Shown: positions 37,501-45,499 of the stretch, piece after piece
Numbering within the stretch: the first letter of the stretch is position 1
How the letters are laid out: each line of letters opens with the position of its first letter
Assembly: GCF_000691225.1 (NCBI RefSeq)
Contig: NZ_JMSZ01000013.1
Location: 1 to 48,161 of the forward strand
Source of the DNA: Nitrincola lacisaponensis
GTDB taxonomy: Bacteria; Pseudomonadota; Gammaproteobacteria; Pseudomonadales; Balneatricaceae
Length of the DNA stretch: 48,161 bases
Reading direction: 5' to 3'
Program-made: the position numbers and the translations under genes
The notes under the pieces: generated by a model
What the model was told of the DNA's origin: nothing
The model's input: the letters and a program-made list of their open reading frames with translations, nothing else
The model's database searches: none

Positions 37501-40500
37501 ATGTCTCCAGATTTTTTGTGGACCGCCCCATATTCGCAGCGGTATTGTCCATCATCATTTTTGCCATCGGCTTGATCTCCATCCCTAACCTGCCGATCAG
37601 TGAGTATCCGGAAGTCGTCCCGCCATCGGTGATGGTGCGTACTGTCTATCCCGGTGCCAACCCCAAAGAAATTGCAGAAACGGTTGCGACACCACTGGAA
37701 GAAGCCATCAGCGGTGTTGAAGATATGATGTACTTCAAATCCGTAGCGGGATCAGACGGTGTCCTGCAACTGACAGTCACTTTCCGACCAGGCACCGATG
37801 CAGAGGAAGCCACTGTGCGAGTGCAAAACCGTGTCAGTCAGGCTCTGGCTCGGCTACCGGAGGAGGTGCGCCGCCAAGGCGTAACCACCCAGAAGCAGTC
37901 GCCAACTTTTCTGATGGTGGTTCACCTGACATCGCCCAATGACACCTACGATACCCTGTACTTGCGTAACTATGCGCGGCTACATGTGCGTGACCGACTG
38001 GCTCGTATTCAAGGTGTAGGAGATGCTCAGATATTCGGTGGCGGAGATTACGCTATGCGTGCCTGGCTGGACCCGGATCGTATCGCCGCCCGTAACCTCA
38101 CCGCCGGTGATGTAGTGCGGGCCATGCGTGAGCAGAACGTACAGGTATCCGCTGGACAGATCGGTGCAGAACCCGTAGCGCACAGCGACTTCCTCACCCT
38201 GATCAATGCCCGGGGGCGGCTGGAAACCGTGGAGGAGTTCGGTGATATCGTGCTCAAACGTGGTGATAACGGCGAAATACTGCGATTGAAAGATGTGGCG
38301 CGGCTGGAGATGGGGGCCGGTGACTACACGCTGCGCGCCCAACTCGACAGCAAGGACGCGGTGGCCATCGGTATTTTCCAGGCGCCGGGGGCCAACGCAC
38401 TGCAGATACGTAAAGAGGTCATTGCCAGCATGGACGAGATGGCTCGGCTGTTTCCTGATGATGTGGCATACGAGGCTGTGTATGACACCACCATTTTTGT
38501 CAATGACTCCATCAAATCAGTCATCGCCACGTTGCTGGAAGCCGTGCTGCTGGTCGTACTGGTGGTCACCCTGTTCCTGCAAACCTGGCGGGCATCCATC
38601 ATCCCACTGCTGGCAGTACCTGTGTCAGTGATCGGCACCTTTGGCGCGCTCTACCTGTTAGGCTACTCCATAAATACCCTGACCCTGTTCGGGCTGGTGC
38701 TGGCCATCGGCATAGTGGTGGATGACGCCATCGTGGTGGTAGAAAATGTTGAACGCAACATTGAGGAGGGCCTCGCACCACTGGCAGCGGCCCATCAGGC
38801 AATGCGGGAAGTGTCAGGCCCCATCATTGCTATTGGTCTGGTGCTGTGCGCGGTGTTTATCCCTATGGCCTTCCTCTCCGGCGTAACCGGGCAGTTTTAC
38901 CGGCAGTTTGCGGTAGCCATTGCCATCTCTACAGTAATCTCGACCATCAACTCACTGACCCTGTCCCCCGCCCTGGCGGCCATGTTACTCAAACCTCACG
39001 GTGCGCCAAAAGACCGGCTGCAACGCACTATCGACGCCCTGTTTGGCTGGATCTTCCGTCCTTTCAACCGATTTTTCAACGCCAGTGCAGTGAAATATGA
39101 AAAAGGTGTATCCCGCTCCCTGCGTCGTCGAGGCGCCGTATTTGTGGTTTATGCGCTGTTACTGACCGGTACCGGAATGATGTTCAAGGTGGTACCGCCG
39201 GGCTTTATTCCAACCCAGGACAAACTCTACCTGATCGCCGGGGTGCAACTGCCAGCCGGGTCCTCTTTGGAGCGTACCGACCAGTTGCTGCAGCAGGTAA
39301 CCGATATCGCGATGGAAATCGAAGGTGTAGCCCACGCTATAGCCTTTCCTGGACTGAATGCGTTGCAGTTCACCAATACCTCCAACACCGGCGTGGTGTT
39401 CTTTACCCTCAAACCCTTCAGCGAGCGCAGTCTCAGTGCCGAGGAAATTAGTGCCCAAATCAACCAGAGAATCAGTGGATTAAAGGAAGGTTTTGCCTTC
39501 TCTTTTATGCCACCGCCGATTCTGGGATTAGGTAACGGCTCCGGCTACCAGCTGTTCATCGAGGACCGGGGAAACCTGGGCTATGGAGCCTTGCAGGATG
39601 CTGTGAACCAGTTTCAGGGTGCCATTATGCAAACCCCTGGCATGGGTTTTCCGATCAGCAGCTACCAGGCCAACGTACCCCAGTTGGATGTAGAAGTGGA
39701 CCGGCTTAAAGCCAAAGCCCAGGGGGTAGAGTTGACCGAGTTGTTCGACACCCTGCAGACATACCTGGGATCTACCTATGTTAACGACTTCAATCGCTTT
39801 GGCCGCACCTGGCAGGTAATTGCCCAGGCCGATGCCCCTTACCGTGATAGTGTGGAGGACATTACCCGCTTACACACCCGCAATGATCGGGGTGAAATGG
39901 TGCCTATCGGTTCCATGGTCAATATTCGTCAGAGCTTCGGCCCAGACCCAGTGTTGCGCTACAACGGCTACCCCGCCGCCGATCTGGCCGGAGAAGCCGA
40001 CCCTCGGATACTATCCTCCAGCCAGGCTATAGATATACTCACGGCACTGGCAAACGAGACCCTACCCGATGGCATGGCGTTCGAGTGGACCGACCTCAGC
40101 TATCAACAGACCACCCAAGGCAACGCCGCACTGGTGGTATTCCCACTGGCGATTCTGTTGGTGTTCCTGGTACTGGCGGCGCTGTATGAGAGTTGGACGC
40201 TACCCTTAGCGGTCATCCTCATTGTACCCATGTGTATGCTGTCGGCACTGATCGGTGTGTGGTTTGGCGACGGAGATAACAACATCTTCGTCCAGGTAGG
40301 ACTGGTGGTGTTAATTGGCCTGGCCTGCAAGAACGCCATCCTGATTGTGGAATTCGCCCGTGAACTGGAGCTGCAGGGCCGCAGTATAGTGGAGGCTGCA
40401 CTGGAGGCCTGCCGCTTGCGCTTGCGCCCCATCATCATGACCTCCATTACCTTTACCGCCGCAGTGGCACCCCTGGTGCTGGCCACTGGCGCAGGAGCCG

Positions 40501-40700
40501 AAGTACGCCAGGCACTTGGCACCGCGGTGTTTGCAGGCATGATTGGGGTCACCCTGTTTGGCCTGTTCCTGACTCCGGTTTTCTACGTGGCACTGCGCAA
40601 GCTTTCCGGCAGCCACCCGCTGAAGAGCCACCACACATCCACACTGGCAGCGAGTGATGACAAGAGCGAAGGCGTACCGCCAGGAGGTTTACATGTGTAA
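37497..40700 (+). CDS. RND multidrug efflux pump, HAE-1 family (MexF-like)
   Basis: The 1067-residue proton-driven inner-membrane transporter extrudes drugs and organic compounds. It begins with GTG (read as Met) followed by NVSRFFVDRPIFAAVLS. LPISEYPEVVPP, GIVVDDAIVVVENVERN with the proton-relay Asp pair in TM4, and the repeat-two helices (GLACKNAILIVEFARELE) are all present. Overall it most resembles MexF among pumps I know (TVYPGANPKEIAETVATPLE, MVVHLTSPNDTYDTLYL). It overlaps the adaptor gene by 4 nt and the channel gene by 8 nt. Full length, no lesion seen. Confidence 0.95.
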   Translation: MNVSRFFVDRPIFAAVLSIIIFAIGLISIPNLPISEYPEVVPPSVMVRTVYPGANPKEIAETVATPLEEAISGVEDMMYFKSVAGSDGVLQLTVTFRPGTDAEEATVRVQNRVSQALARLPEEVRRQGVTTQKQSPTFLMVVHLTSPNDTYDTLYLRNYARLHVRDRLARIQGVGDAQIFGGGDYAMRAWLDPDRIAARNLTAGDVVRAMREQNVQVSAGQIGAEPVAHSDFLTLINARGRLETVEEFGDIVLKRGDNGEILRLKDVARLEMGAGDYTLRAQLDSKDAVAIGIFQAPGANALQIRKEVIASMDEMARLFPDDVAYEAVYDTTIFVNDSIKSVIATLLEAVLLVVLVVTLFLQTWRASIIPLLAVPVSVIGTFGALYLLGYSINTLTLFGLVLAIGIVVDDAIVVVENVERNIEEGLAPLAAAHQAMREVSGPIIAIGLVLCAVFIPMAFLSGVTGQFYRQFAVAIAISTVISTINSLTLSPALAAMLLKPHGAPKDRLQRTIDALFGWIFRPFNRFFNASAVKYEKGVSRSLRRRGAVFVVYALLLTGTGMMFKVVPPGFIPTQDKLYLIAGVQLPAGSSLERTDQLLQQVTDIAMEIEGVAHAIAFPGLNALQFTNTSNTGVVFFTLKPFSERSLSAEEISAQINQRISGLKEGFAFSFMPPPILGLGNGSGYQLFIEDRGNLGYGALQDAVNQFQGAIMQTPGMGFPISSYQANVPQLDVEVDRLKAKAQGVELTELFDTLQTYLGSTYVNDFNRFGRTWQVIAQADAPYRDSVEDITRLHTRNDRGEMVPIGSMVNIRQSFGPDPVLRYNGYPAADLAGEADPRILSSSQAIDILTALANETLPDGMAFEWTDLSYQQTTQGNAALVVFPLAILLVFLVLAALYESWTLPLAVILIVPMCMLSALIGVWFGDGDNNIFVQVGLVVLIGLACKNAILIVEFARELELQGRSIVEAALEACRLRLRPIIMTSITFTAAVAPLVLATGAGAEVRQALGTAVFAGMIGVTLFGLFLTPVFYVALRKLSGSHPLKSHHTSTLAASDDKSEGVPPGGLHV

Positions 40701-42087
40701 AGTGATCGTTTTCACCGCGGCACTGGCTTTACTGACTGGCTGTGCAGTCGGGCCAGACTATCAGGTACCGGCCACGCCGGAACCGCAAGCCTTCTCAGGA
40801 GGGGAAGACATCCTTGCAGGCCGTACTGATCAGCAACGCTTCTGGAAGGGGTTCGACGACCCCTTGCTGGAGCATCTGATTGACCAAACCCTGACGTCCA
40901 ACCTTACCCTGGAAGAGGCGCTGGCCCGCTACGAGCGTGCCGCGGCACTGCTGTACGGCGCCGAAAGAGACCAATGGCCCAGCCTAACCGCCAATGCATC
41001 CGCTAGCGAACAGCACCTGGCCGACATAGAACAGTCGCCCCCAGGTACGGGGCCGGAGCGGGTACAGCGTTTTCAGGCTGGCGTGGTCGCTAGTTGGGAA
41101 CTGGACCTGTTCGGCCGTCTAAGGCGTGCCACAGAAGCGCAACGAGCAGAACTGGAAGCTACGGGCGCTGATCTCAGTGCCATGCAATTGGCTCTGGCCG
41201 GGCAATTGACTAACAGCTATTTCGAGTTGCGCGGTTTGCAACAGCAATATCAGGTAGCACATCGAAACCTGGCGTTACAACAACAATCGCTGGATATTGT
41301 CGAAGCTCGGGTAGATGCTGGCCGGGGTACCGAGTTTGATAAAGCACGGGCACAAGTCCAGTTGGAGCTAACCCGCGCTGAACTACCGGCCCTGCAAGCG
41401 GATATCCGTGCGGCCATGCATCGCATAGCCGTGCTAACCGGACAGCCGCCACTGGCATTAGTTGAACAGCTGTCAGCCCAAAGTGGGCTACCGGAAGTTG
41501 TGCCAATGATCCCAGTGGACACCCCCGGCGACGTATTGCGCCGCCGCCCGGATATCGCTGCAGCGGAACGCCGCCTGGCGGCCGCCACGGCTCGCATCGG
41601 TGTAGCCACCGCCGACCTGTTTCCCCGCTTTACCCTAAGCGGACTGCTGAGCTCGGTGGCTGTCGACAGCGGTGATCTATTCACCGGCTCAGCAGAATCC
41701 CGCCGTGTTGCTTTGGGCATCGACTGGACGTTTCTGGACCATAACAGGGTCAAGGCGCGAATCGACGCCGCAGGTGCAGACAATCGCGCCGCACTTGCCA
41801 GCTACCAGCAAACCGTACTGGAAGCGCTGGAAGAAGTGGAGACACGGCTGGTGCGCTACCAGCGTGCACAGCAACGGGATGATCGCCTTGCGCAAGCCAT
41901 GAATAATGCTGAGAAAGCCGTCGACCTGGCCCATGCTCGTTACGAAGAAGGCTTCATTGGCTACTTCGAAGTACTGACGACGGAGCAGGAATACGTCTCC
42001 ACCCGGGATGCCGCTGTGCGTAGCCGCACAGAGGTCATCCTGGCTATGGTGGATGTATACAGGTCACTGATGGGAGCCCCGGATTAA
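40693..42087 (+). CDS. RND efflux outer-membrane channel lipoprotein (OprN/NodT type)
   Basis: The 464-residue TolC-like outer-membrane factor has a lipobox LTGC near residue 15 followed by AVGPDYQVPATP, the usual OprM/NodT start. Two OEP repeats follow, including GVVASWELDLFGRLRR, DVLRRRPDIAAAERRLAAA and ALGIDWTFLD. I chose the ATG at 40693, which has AGGAGG immediately upstream and overlaps the pump stop by 8 nt (ATGTGTAA). The last 111 coding nt (41974-42084) recur at 43405-43515 with seven changes. Confidence 0.94.
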   Translation: MCKVIVFTAALALLTGCAVGPDYQVPATPEPQAFSGGEDILAGRTDQQRFWKGFDDPLLEHLIDQTLTSNLTLEEALARYERAAALLYGAERDQWPSLTANASASEQHLADIEQSPPGTGPERVQRFQAGVVASWELDLFGRLRRATEAQRAELEATGADLSAMQLALAGQLTNSYFELRGLQQQYQVAHRNLALQQQSLDIVEARVDAGRGTEFDKARAQVQLELTRAELPALQADIRAAMHRIAVLTGQPPLALVEQLSAQSGLPEVVPMIPVDTPGDVLRRRPDIAAAERRLAAATARIGVATADLFPRFTLSGLLSSVAVDSGDLFTGSAESRRVALGIDWTFLDHNRVKARIDAAGADNRAALASYQQTVLEALEEVETRLVRYQRAQQRDDRLAQAMNNAEKAVDLAHARYEEGFIGYFEVLTTEQEYVSTRDAAVRSRTEVILAMVDVYRSLMGAPD

Positions 42088-42094
42088 GCGCTCA

Positions 42095-43141
42095 TTAAAA
42101 CAGCGACAGCTGATATTCCTGACGCTTGTCCGCCAGTCGATACCCGACGCCAAGCAGACGCACGGGACGCTCGCCTCTGGCCCAGCCAAGTTTAAGCAAA
42201 GCTTCGAACTGCTCAAGGTCGGGGGCCGGGTCAGCGTGTTCGACGGTGGTTTGGGTGAAGTCATTAAACTTCACTTTGACGATCAGACCGCGTACCGCCA
42301 GAGGTGGGTCAAGCCGTGCATAGCGGCGCTCCAGATCTTCGATTAAGGCAGGCAGTTCACGGCGACAAGCGTCTAGACTGGGTAGATCCTGCGCGTAGGT
42401 TTGCTCGGTACTAATCGATTTACGCTCGCGGTGGGTTTTCACCGGGCGCTCGTCGCGGCCCCAGCTGAGCTCATGCAGGCGCTTGCCAAAGCGGCCAAAA
42501 TGTTTGATCAGTTCTGTGAGTGAGCGGGTTCGCAGATCGGCGCAGGTATGGATATCCAGCCCTGCCAGTTTTTCAGCGGTGCGAGGGCCAACGCCGTGAA
42601 TTTTCTTCACCGGTAGCTGCTGCACAAAGCTGTCGACCTTATCCGGTGTAATCACGCACAGGCCATCGGGCTTGTTCCAGTCGCTGGCGATCTTGGCCAA
42701 AAATTTATTAGGCGCCACTCCCGCAGAGACAGTAATGCCCACTTCGCGCCTCACCCGGTCACGAATCGCTTCGGCCATTAACGTGGCACTGCCGTGATGC
42801 AGGGTAACGTCTGAGACATCCAGGAAGGCCTCATCCAGCGAGAGGGGTTCGATCAGTTCGGTGACTTCGCGGTAAATGGCAAACACCTGGCGTGCAACCG
42901 CTTTATACTTGGCCATATCGCCGCGAATGACGATTAACTGCGGGCAGCGTCTCAATGCTTGCCCCATGGGCATCGCTGAGTGAATGCCAAACTCGCGGGC
43001 AGGATAATTACAGGTGGCGACCACCCCGCGCTGCTCGACGCTGCCGCCAATGGCTATGGGGATATCTCGCAACGCAGGGTTATCGCGCATCTCCACTGCG
43101 GCGTAAAAACAGTCACAGTCGCAGTGAATGATCTTGCGCAC
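42095..43141 (-). CDS. dinB: DNA polymerase IV
   Basis: Error-prone Y-family polymerase for translesion synthesis. The 348 residues include the catalytic Asp in HCDCDCFYAAVE (D8), the second acidic pair in SLDEAFLDVS, helix-hairpin-helix KIHGVGPRTAEKLAG, the little-finger region, and a terminal clamp-binding motif QLSLF. The start is GTG at 43141 with AAGGTGG upstream. It converges on the efflux channel gene 7 nt away. A LexA box lies at 43157-43176, so expression should be SOS-inducible. Confidence 0.96.
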   Translation of the reverse strand: MRKIIHCDCDCFYAAVEMRDNPALRDIPIAIGGSVEQRGVVATCNYPAREFGIHSAMPMGQALRRCPQLIVIRGDMAKYKAVARQVFAIYREVTELIEPLSLDEAFLDVSDVTLHHGSATLMAEAIRDRVRREVGITVSAGVAPNKFLAKIASDWNKPDGLCVITPDKVDSFVQQLPVKKIHGVGPRTAEKLAGLDIHTCADLRTRSLTELIKHFGRFGKRLHELSWGRDERPVKTHRERKSISTEQTYAQDLPSLDACRRELPALIEDLERRYARLDPPLAVRGLIVKVKFNDFTQTTVEHADPAPDLEQFEALLKLGWARGERPVRLLGVGYRLADKRQEYQLSLF

Positions 43142-43156
43142 TGGCCACCTTATATT

Positions 43157-43176
43157 AACTGTAAAAAAACACAGCT
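43157..43176. promoter_or_regulatory. LexA (SOS) box of dinB
   Basis: The sequence AACTGTAAAAAAACACAGCT has the gammaproteobacterial SOS core CTG-N10-CAG, including CTGT and ACAG arms, against consensus TACTGTATATATATACAGTA. It is centred about 25 bp upstream of the dinB start codon, placing LexA over the promoter. Confidence 0.88.
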
Positions 43177-43352
43177 TATCATAGCATCAGGTTTTGATCT
43201 GGTCCGGCGTATTGGTGACCTGGCCGACTCGTTACTGGTGGCACGACCTATTGGCTGCCCCCCTACCTGCTCTGCGCAAGCCCCGCGCTGATTGAGCAAC
43301 AAGGAGAACCCACTCACCCTGAAGCCTGCATCACGCAGCTCTTCCGCAAGAG
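43177..43352. other. intergenic scar, unassigned
   Basis: About 175 nt between the dinB control region and the duplicated efflux fragments. An open frame continues through here to about 43291 but resembles no family I know. The codon pattern hints at a degraded coding remnant, without proof. Confidence 0.35.
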
Positions 43353-43377
43353 ATCAAGCTGGCTACCCCCTTGATCC
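43353..43377 (-). repeat. fragment matching the 3' end of the efflux araC gene
   Basis: These 25 nt match 35025-35049, the last codons and stop of the efflux regulator gene, at 24 of 25 positions. The sequence is itself a hairpin (ATCAAG/CTTGAT). The one change creates an earlier in-frame stop in the remnant. Order and orientation relative to the neighbouring channel-gene fragment match the intact cassette. Confidence 0.65.
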
Positions 43378-43404
43378 ATTGATCCATTGATCCACCTTGA
43401 TCCA
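43371..43404. repeat. short TTGATCCA repeat
   Basis: TTGATCCA occurs three times in tandem (43371-43394) and once more after a 2-nt gap (43397-43404). It fills the junction between the araC-end fragment and the channel-gene fragment. It is consistent with slippage or repair at a deletion join. Confidence 0.85.
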
Positions 43405-43515
43405 CTAACGACGGAGCAGGAGTACGTCTCCACCCGGGATGCAGCCGTGCGTAGTCGCACAGAGGTCACCCTGGCCATGGTGGATGTATACAGGTCACTG
43501 ATGGGAGCCCCGGAT
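43405..43515 (+). pseudogene. 3'-end fragment of a second efflux channel gene
   Basis: These 111 nt match 41974-42084, the end of the RND outer-membrane channel gene, with seven differences (about 94% identical). Read in frame, six of the seven are synonymous and one is Ile to Thr. The divergence therefore accumulated while the source was a working gene. The stop codon is replaced, and the frame runs on to a TAG near 43546. Nothing of the rest of the gene remains. Confidence 0.85.
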
Positions 43516-43574
43516 ACAGCAGCTACCACTCTGTTGAATACGCTATAGTGTTAGCTTTATCACAAGGAGAAAAA

Positions 43575-43688
43575 ATGTCCGAATTTATTATTACCACTTT
43601 CGATGGGGTTCCCGAAACCCCTCGAGGCTACGTGCGTGACCTGCATTTACGCTGGGTTACCGCAAGACCAGCAATAGTAACCATTTGA
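43575..43688 (+). pseudogene. N-terminal fragment of a glutathione S-transferase
   Basis: AAGGAG leads to an ATG at 43575 and the reading MSEFIITTFDGVPETPRGYV, then RDLHLRW, which matches the start of a bacterial GST group (TTFDWVPEPPRGYVRDLRVRW). After RW the expected CEEAGLPY is lost. In another frame GCTGGGTTACCG (AGLP) is visible, so a small deletion or frameshift ends it at 37 codons. The remaining 170 or so residues of a GST are absent. Confidence 0.7.
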
Positions 43689-43703
43689 ATAAAATCAATA
43701 TAT

Positions 43704-43718
43704 CGTAGTATGGCTACG
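43704..43718. promoter_or_regulatory. upstream AbiEi operator-like inverted repeat
   Basis: CGTAGTATGGCTACG has 5-bp perfect arms CGTAG/CTACG. It is the first of two near-identical copies, 65 bp apart centre to centre, upstream of the AbiEi gene. AbiEi antitoxins are known to autorepress by binding inverted repeats in their promoter. Confidence 0.7.
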
Positions 43719-43738
43719 AATTTAGCCATCAAACTAAA

Positions 43739-43767
43739 TTGACTTTGGTTTGGGAAAGTTATATTAA
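43739..43767 (+). promoter_or_regulatory. abiEi promoter
   Basis: TTGACT (43739-43744) and TATTAA (43762-43767) are spaced by exactly 17 nt. Transcription would start near 43774-43775, at the ATG of the antitoxin. The apparent TTG start codon at 43739 is therefore better read as the -35 box. Confidence 0.65.
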
Positions 43768-43768
43768 T

Positions 43769-43783
43769 CGTAGTATGACTACG
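43769..43783. promoter_or_regulatory. downstream AbiEi operator-like repeat over the start codon
   Basis: CGTAGT-ATG-ACTACG is a perfect 6-bp inverted repeat whose central three bases are the proposed AbiEi start codon (43775-43777). It repeats the element at 43704-43718 with one change. Bound repressor would cover the transcription start. Confidence 0.7.
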
Positions 43784-44512
43784 ACTAACTTAAGCAAACT
43801 AAAACTACTCTATACCCGGTTAACACCGGGAGCGCCTTTGGCTTCGGAAGATCTGGCGGCGCTGGGCATCTCCGCTGATCTCGCCGTTCACTATGTCCGG
43901 TCAGGTTGGCTCACACGCCTGGCACGGGGTATCTATTGCCGTCCAAACGATCCCCTTGCGTTGCACCCTAGTTTGTCGCTGTTGCAGCGTAAGTTGAAGG
44001 GGCTGCATGTCGGTGGTAAATCGGCACTGGACTGGTATGGTGTGCGCCAGTACGTGTCGCAACAGCCGTTACTGCACTTGTATGGCTGGAATGCCGGCCG
44101 GTTGCCGGAGTGGTTTACTGAGCACTTTCCTGCTGAATACCGCCGCAAGCGTTTGTTCGATGAACAGCCGGATGCCTTGTTGCATGTTGCCCCCTTTGAA
44201 AAACACAATGGAGCGCCACAGGTTTCGGCGCCTGAGCGTGCGCTACTGGAGCTACTGAGTGAAGTCGGTGTGCGCCAGTCTTTACAGGAAGCCCGCGAAC
44301 TGGTTGAAAGCACCTACAGCTTACGTGCTGATGTGCTGCGTGAGCTGTTGCAACTTTGTACGAGTGTCAAGACCGTACGCTTGTGTCTTCAACTCGGTAA
44401 GGAAGGCTCATTGCCCTGGGTGAAGAAGCTCGATCCGGCCAACTTGCCCACGGGGAGTCACCAACCCTGGGTGTCCCGAACAGCTGATGGTATTTTGGTA
44501 CTTAAATCATGA
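43775..44512 (+). CDS. abiEi: AbiEi-family antitoxin (type IV toxin-antitoxin)
   Basis: The protein is 245 residues from the ATG at 43775. It has an N-terminal winged-helix domain (about 1-85; LASEDLAALGISADLAVHYV and WLTRLARGIYCRPND) and a C-terminal antitoxin domain (about 90-240; APERALLELLSEVGVRQSL). This is the AbiEi arrangement, where the antitoxin both counteracts AbiEii and represses the operon. No ribosome site precedes the ATG, consistent with a leaderless transcript. Its stop overlaps the toxin gene start by 4 nt (ATGA). Abortive phage defence is the usual role. Confidence 0.88.
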   Translation: MTTTNLSKLKLLYTRLTPGAPLASEDLAALGISADLAVHYVRSGWLTRLARGIYCRPNDPLALHPSLSLLQRKLKGLHVGGKSALDWYGVRQYVSQQPLLHLYGWNAGRLPEWFTEHFPAEYRRKRLFDEQPDALLHVAPFEKHNGAPQVSAPERALLELLSEVGVRQSLQEARELVESTYSLRADVLRELLQLCTSVKTVRLCLQLGKEGSLPWVKKLDPANLPTGSHQPWVSRTADGILVLKS

Positions 44513-45441
44513 ATCCTGCTTATCTTGATACTGCTCGTCTGCTAACGCAGGTTGCGCCTCTGCTGTTTGTGGATGACACCTTCGCATTGAAGGGAGGCAC
44601 CGCGATTAATCTTTTTATACGCGATATGCCTCGTTTGTCGGTCGATCTCGATTTGGCTTTTCCAGATCATACACTGCCGCGTGAACAGGCGTTGGCCCGT
44701 ATTAATGAAGCAATTTTACAAGCGGGAGAGCGGCTGAAAAAGCAAGGTTTCCAGATACATCTACCACCAGCCACCACTGGCGAAACCAAGCTGTTGGTGC
44801 GTAAAGACCGTATCGAAATCAAGGTTGAAGCCAACTTCGTATTACGCGGCACAGTTCAGCCTGTGCGCCAAGCCTCACTGATGCCTGTGGCCAGTGATGT
44901 ATTGATGGCTGACCTGGAGATACCGGTGGTTTCGTTGGAGGACGTCTATGGCGGCAAGCTTGTTGCTGCACTGGATCGCCAGCATCCGCGTGATCTGTTC
45001 GATGTGATGCAGCTTTTCGAGCACGAGGGAATTACAGCAGGTATTCGGCGGGCCTTTGTTGTTTATCTGGCTTGCCACAACCGCCCCATACATGAAGTAC
45101 TGTTTCCACAATTAAAAAAACTTGAACATGACTACCAGCATAACTTTGTGGGGATGACAGCTGACTCAGTCCCACTGGAGGCACTGCTTACAACCCGTGA
45201 CCGAATGATCAAAGAGCTTCAGGCAGGGCTGGACGGGAACGAGCGAAAATTCTTGTTATCGTTGGTGGCGGGTGAGCCTGACTGGGGTTTGATGGGTATT
45301 GCTCACCTTGAACATCTGCCAGGTATTCAGTGGAAGTTACGTAACCTGAATAAACTGTACAAAACCAATCAGACAAAGTTTGCTGAACAGGCAGACTTGC
45401 TGGCCTCTAGGCTGGCTACTACAGTTAATTCCAATAAATGA
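44509..45441 (+). CDS. abiEii: AbiEii-family nucleotidyltransferase toxin
   Basis: The 310-residue DUF1814/AbiEii protein has a nucleotidyltransferase core: FALKGGTAINLF (about 26-36) is the GG/S motif and SVDLDLAF gives D46 and D48 as metal ligands. The conserved later block is GGKLVAALDRQHPRDLFDV. Family toxins inactivate tRNAs or other targets by nucleotide transfer and halt growth on infection; the actual target here is unknown. It is translationally coupled to the antitoxin gene by an ATGA overlap. Complete. Confidence 0.9.
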   Translation: MNPAYLDTARLLTQVAPLLFVDDTFALKGGTAINLFIRDMPRLSVDLDLAFPDHTLPREQALARINEAILQAGERLKKQGFQIHLPPATTGETKLLVRKDRIEIKVEANFVLRGTVQPVRQASLMPVASDVLMADLEIPVVSLEDVYGGKLVAALDRQHPRDLFDVMQLFEHEGITAGIRRAFVVYLACHNRPIHEVLFPQLKKLEHDYQHNFVGMTADSVPLEALLTTRDRMIKELQAGLDGNERKFLLSLVAGEPDWGLMGIAHLEHLPGIQWKLRNLNKLYKTNQTKFAEQADLLASRLATTVNSNK

Positions 45442-45499
45442 GCATGGCTTAGCTATAGAGATAGAAACATCCATTATTAACAAATAAGGGAGACAATAA

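Noticed and set aside
42980-43291. 103-codon plus-strand frame across the dinB start
   Set aside because: The first half is antisense to dinB and it crosses the LexA box; the rest matches no family.
43371-43404. CRISPR-like array
   Set aside because: The TTGATCCA units are 8 nt and contiguous, with no spacers and no cas genes nearby; simple slippage repeats.
43739-43774. TTG start for AbiEi twelve codons upstream
   Set aside because: The TTG forms the -35 hexamer of a well-spaced promoter, and the added residues are not AbiEi-like.
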